A stretch of DNA of 5,603 bases from Bacteroidia bacterium (GTDB lineage: Bacteria; Bacteroidota; Bacteroidia; Flavobacteriales; NORP286): positions 1 through 5,603 of the forward strand of contig JAESTI010000086.1 of NCBI GenBank assembly GCA_016763665.1. Reading direction: 5' to 3'. Every line of letters begins with the position of its first letter. The first letter of the stretch is position 1. The notes beneath the pieces are model-generated. The model did no database searches. It was not told the DNA's origin and saw only the letters and a list, made by a program, of their open reading frames with translations. A program made the position numbers and the translations under genes. Below, piece after piece: positions 4,479 through 5,603 of the stretch.

Positions 4479-5543
4479 TTGAAGAGAATTGTATTTCTAT
4501 TAAGCTTTATTTTTATTTCGTTCATTTCTTTTGCGAATGTAACGTTTACAGCTAATAATGCATGTTACACTGAGCAAACTACTTTAACGGGTTCTTCTAC
4601 ATTACCTGACTCAATGATCACAAGTTGGAATTGGGACTTGGATGGCGATGGTGATTATGATGATGCTTCCGGACAAACTGTAATTCATACTTACACATCT
4701 TCCGATACTTTTAAAGTCGGATTAAAAACTGTTTTAGCGGATGGTTCCAGTGATTCACTTTCTACTCCAATAGATGTAGTTGTATACCCGATTCCAAGTG
4801 TTAATTTTCAGGTAGACAACTTGTGTCAGGGTAAAACAGCAGTTTACCAGGATAAATCAACTTTAGAAAGTGGAACCATTACCCAGTATCGCTGGGATTT
4901 TAACAATGATGGAGTTCCTGACACAATTACTACATTACCTTCTGCATCTTTTATAAATGGACCAGCAGGATTATATACTACAAAGTTGGAATGTGTTACA
5001 GATAACGGATGCATGTCTTTTGCTACTAAATCAACGGAAGTGTATACTCAACCGGAAGCAAGTTTTACAGTTTCTGATGCCTGTGTAGGTAGTGAAAGCA
5101 TTTTTACTAATAAGTCTACCGTGAGTTCTGACACTAATGTGATTTATGTTTGGGATTTTGGAGATGGAGAACAAGACTCTGATAATTCTCCTACACATGA
5201 ATATACATCTGGTGGAATATTTACTGCTACATTGTACGTTATCCCAGAAAATAATTGTAGAGATACTGCTACTGTTTCCGTGACAGTAAATCCGGAACCA
5301 ACAGCAAGCTTAGAGTATGATGGAGATACAGTTATCTATCAAGGAGAAACATTAGGTATTTCTATTGACGGTAGTTTTAGCTCGTACTCGTGGTCAAACG
5401 GAGAAACTTCACAAAGTATAACAGTTAAGAATGGTGGAATATTTTCAGTATTAGTTACTGATATCAATAACTGTACTAAAACTTTAACTACAGAGATCAT
5501 TTACAAAGATAAAGCTGATGAGGTACCATTGAGAATGACCTGA
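4479..5543 (+). CDS. Secreted PKD-repeat surface protein, interrupted by a frameshift
   Basis: The first frame gives 354 residues from a TTG start. That start places a clean signal peptide at the N-terminus (KRIVFLLSFIFISFISFA|N, cleavage after residue 19) about 30 bases beyond a promoter; upstream codons are only translated heptamer repeat. Three PKD-like domains follow: about 20-104 with WNWDLDGDGDYDD (50-62), 105-191 with YRWDFNNDG (137-145), and 193-272 with VWDFGDGE (224-231) and HEYTSGGIF (240-248). A fourth Ig-like domain (about 274-342) has YSWSNGETSQSI (303-314). Such repeats build extracellular adhesive or structural stalks in T9SS-exported proteins. The frame stops at 5541-5543, just where a type B sorting domain starts in the -1 frame. 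This could be a mutation or a sequencing error. The gene continues beyond the window. Confidence 0.85.
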   Translation: MKRIVFLLSFIFISFISFANVTFTANNACYTEQTTLTGSSTLPDSMITSWNWDLDGDGDYDDASGQTVIHTYTSSDTFKVGLKTVLADGSSDSLSTPIDVVVYPIPSVNFQVDNLCQGKTAVYQDKSTLESGTITQYRWDFNNDGVPDTITTLPSASFINGPAGLYTTKLECVTDNGCMSFATKSTEVYTQPEASFTVSDACVGSESIFTNKSTVSSDTNVIYVWDFGDGEQDSDNSPTHEYTSGGIFTATLYVIPENNCRDTATVSVTVNPEPTASLEYDGDTVIYQGETLGISIDGSFSSYSWSNGETSQSITVKNGGIFSVLVTDINNCTKTLTTEIIYKDKADEVPLRMT

Positions 5544-5603
5544 TAACACCCAATAATGACGGTTATAACGATTATTTCTTGATTGAAGAGATTAATTCCT
5601 ACA
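5528..5603 (+). CDS. T9SS type B sorting domain start, in the -1 frame, partial
   Basis: Read from 5528, the sequence gives IENDLITPNNDGYNDYF (5528-5578), followed by LIEEINSY to the edge. TPNNDGYNDYF is the hallmark opening of the gliding-motility-associated type B C-terminal domain. It belongs to the preceding PKD protein: joined after VP of ADEVP it makes a natural domain boundary. This frame has a TGA at 5519-5521, so the shift must lie between 5522 and 5540. The domain is cut by the window end. Confidence 0.85.
   Translation, partial: MENDLITPNNDGYNDYFLIEEINSY

Noticed and set aside
5522..5540. Programmed -1 ribosomal frameshift
   Set aside because: No X-XXY-YYZ slippery heptamer is seen where the shift must occur, so a one-base deletion or sequencing error is simpler.

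Overview
The window is low in G+C and looks like a Bacteroidota chromosome segment. Three things point there: a type IX secretion (T9SS) type A sorting domain ends the gene at 1288-2913; a type B sorting domain begins at the right edge; and a TAnnTTTG-type -7 promoter box lies upstream of 4479. Genes also lack clear Shine-Dalgarno sequences. The class cannot be resolved from this sequence.

Left part (1-2913): a short repeat-rich leader precedes three tightly packed plus-strand genes. They encode a small unrecognised membrane protein (131-505), a crotonase-fold enoyl-CoA hydratase/isomerase family protein (512-1285) and a secreted clan GH-A-like glycoside hydrolase with a T9SS tag (1288-2913). 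Gaps of 6 and 2 bases suggest one transcript, although the proteins share no obvious pathway.

Middle (2904-3526): this is the most unusual region. A GIY-YIG endonuclease gene (3069-3377) lies between two 76-bp copies of a palindromic element (2974-3049 and 3390-3465, 67/76 identical). That cassette is itself bracketed by a 47-bp imperfect direct repeat (2904-2950 and 3480-3526, 36/47). The right copy is the real 3' end, stop codon included, of the minus-strand gene that follows. The arrangement resembles a small nuclease-bearing cassette that sits at the 3' end of a gene and duplicates that end.

Right part (3480-5603): a minus-strand gene for a secreted, probably outer-membrane beta-barrel protein (3480-4211) is divergent from a plus-strand gene for a PKD-repeat surface protein (4479 to the edge). 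The 267-base region between them holds a perfect DnaA-box sequence, an octamer array, a long heptamer array and a Bacteroidota-type promoter. The PKD gene appears frameshifted near 5522-5540: its first frame stops at 5543, while the start of a type B sorting domain continues in the -1 frame to the window edge.

Together the genes suggest an environmental bacterium that exports polysaccharide-active and adhesive surface proteins through T9SS. No RNA genes, CRISPR arrays or insertion-sequence transposases were seen.
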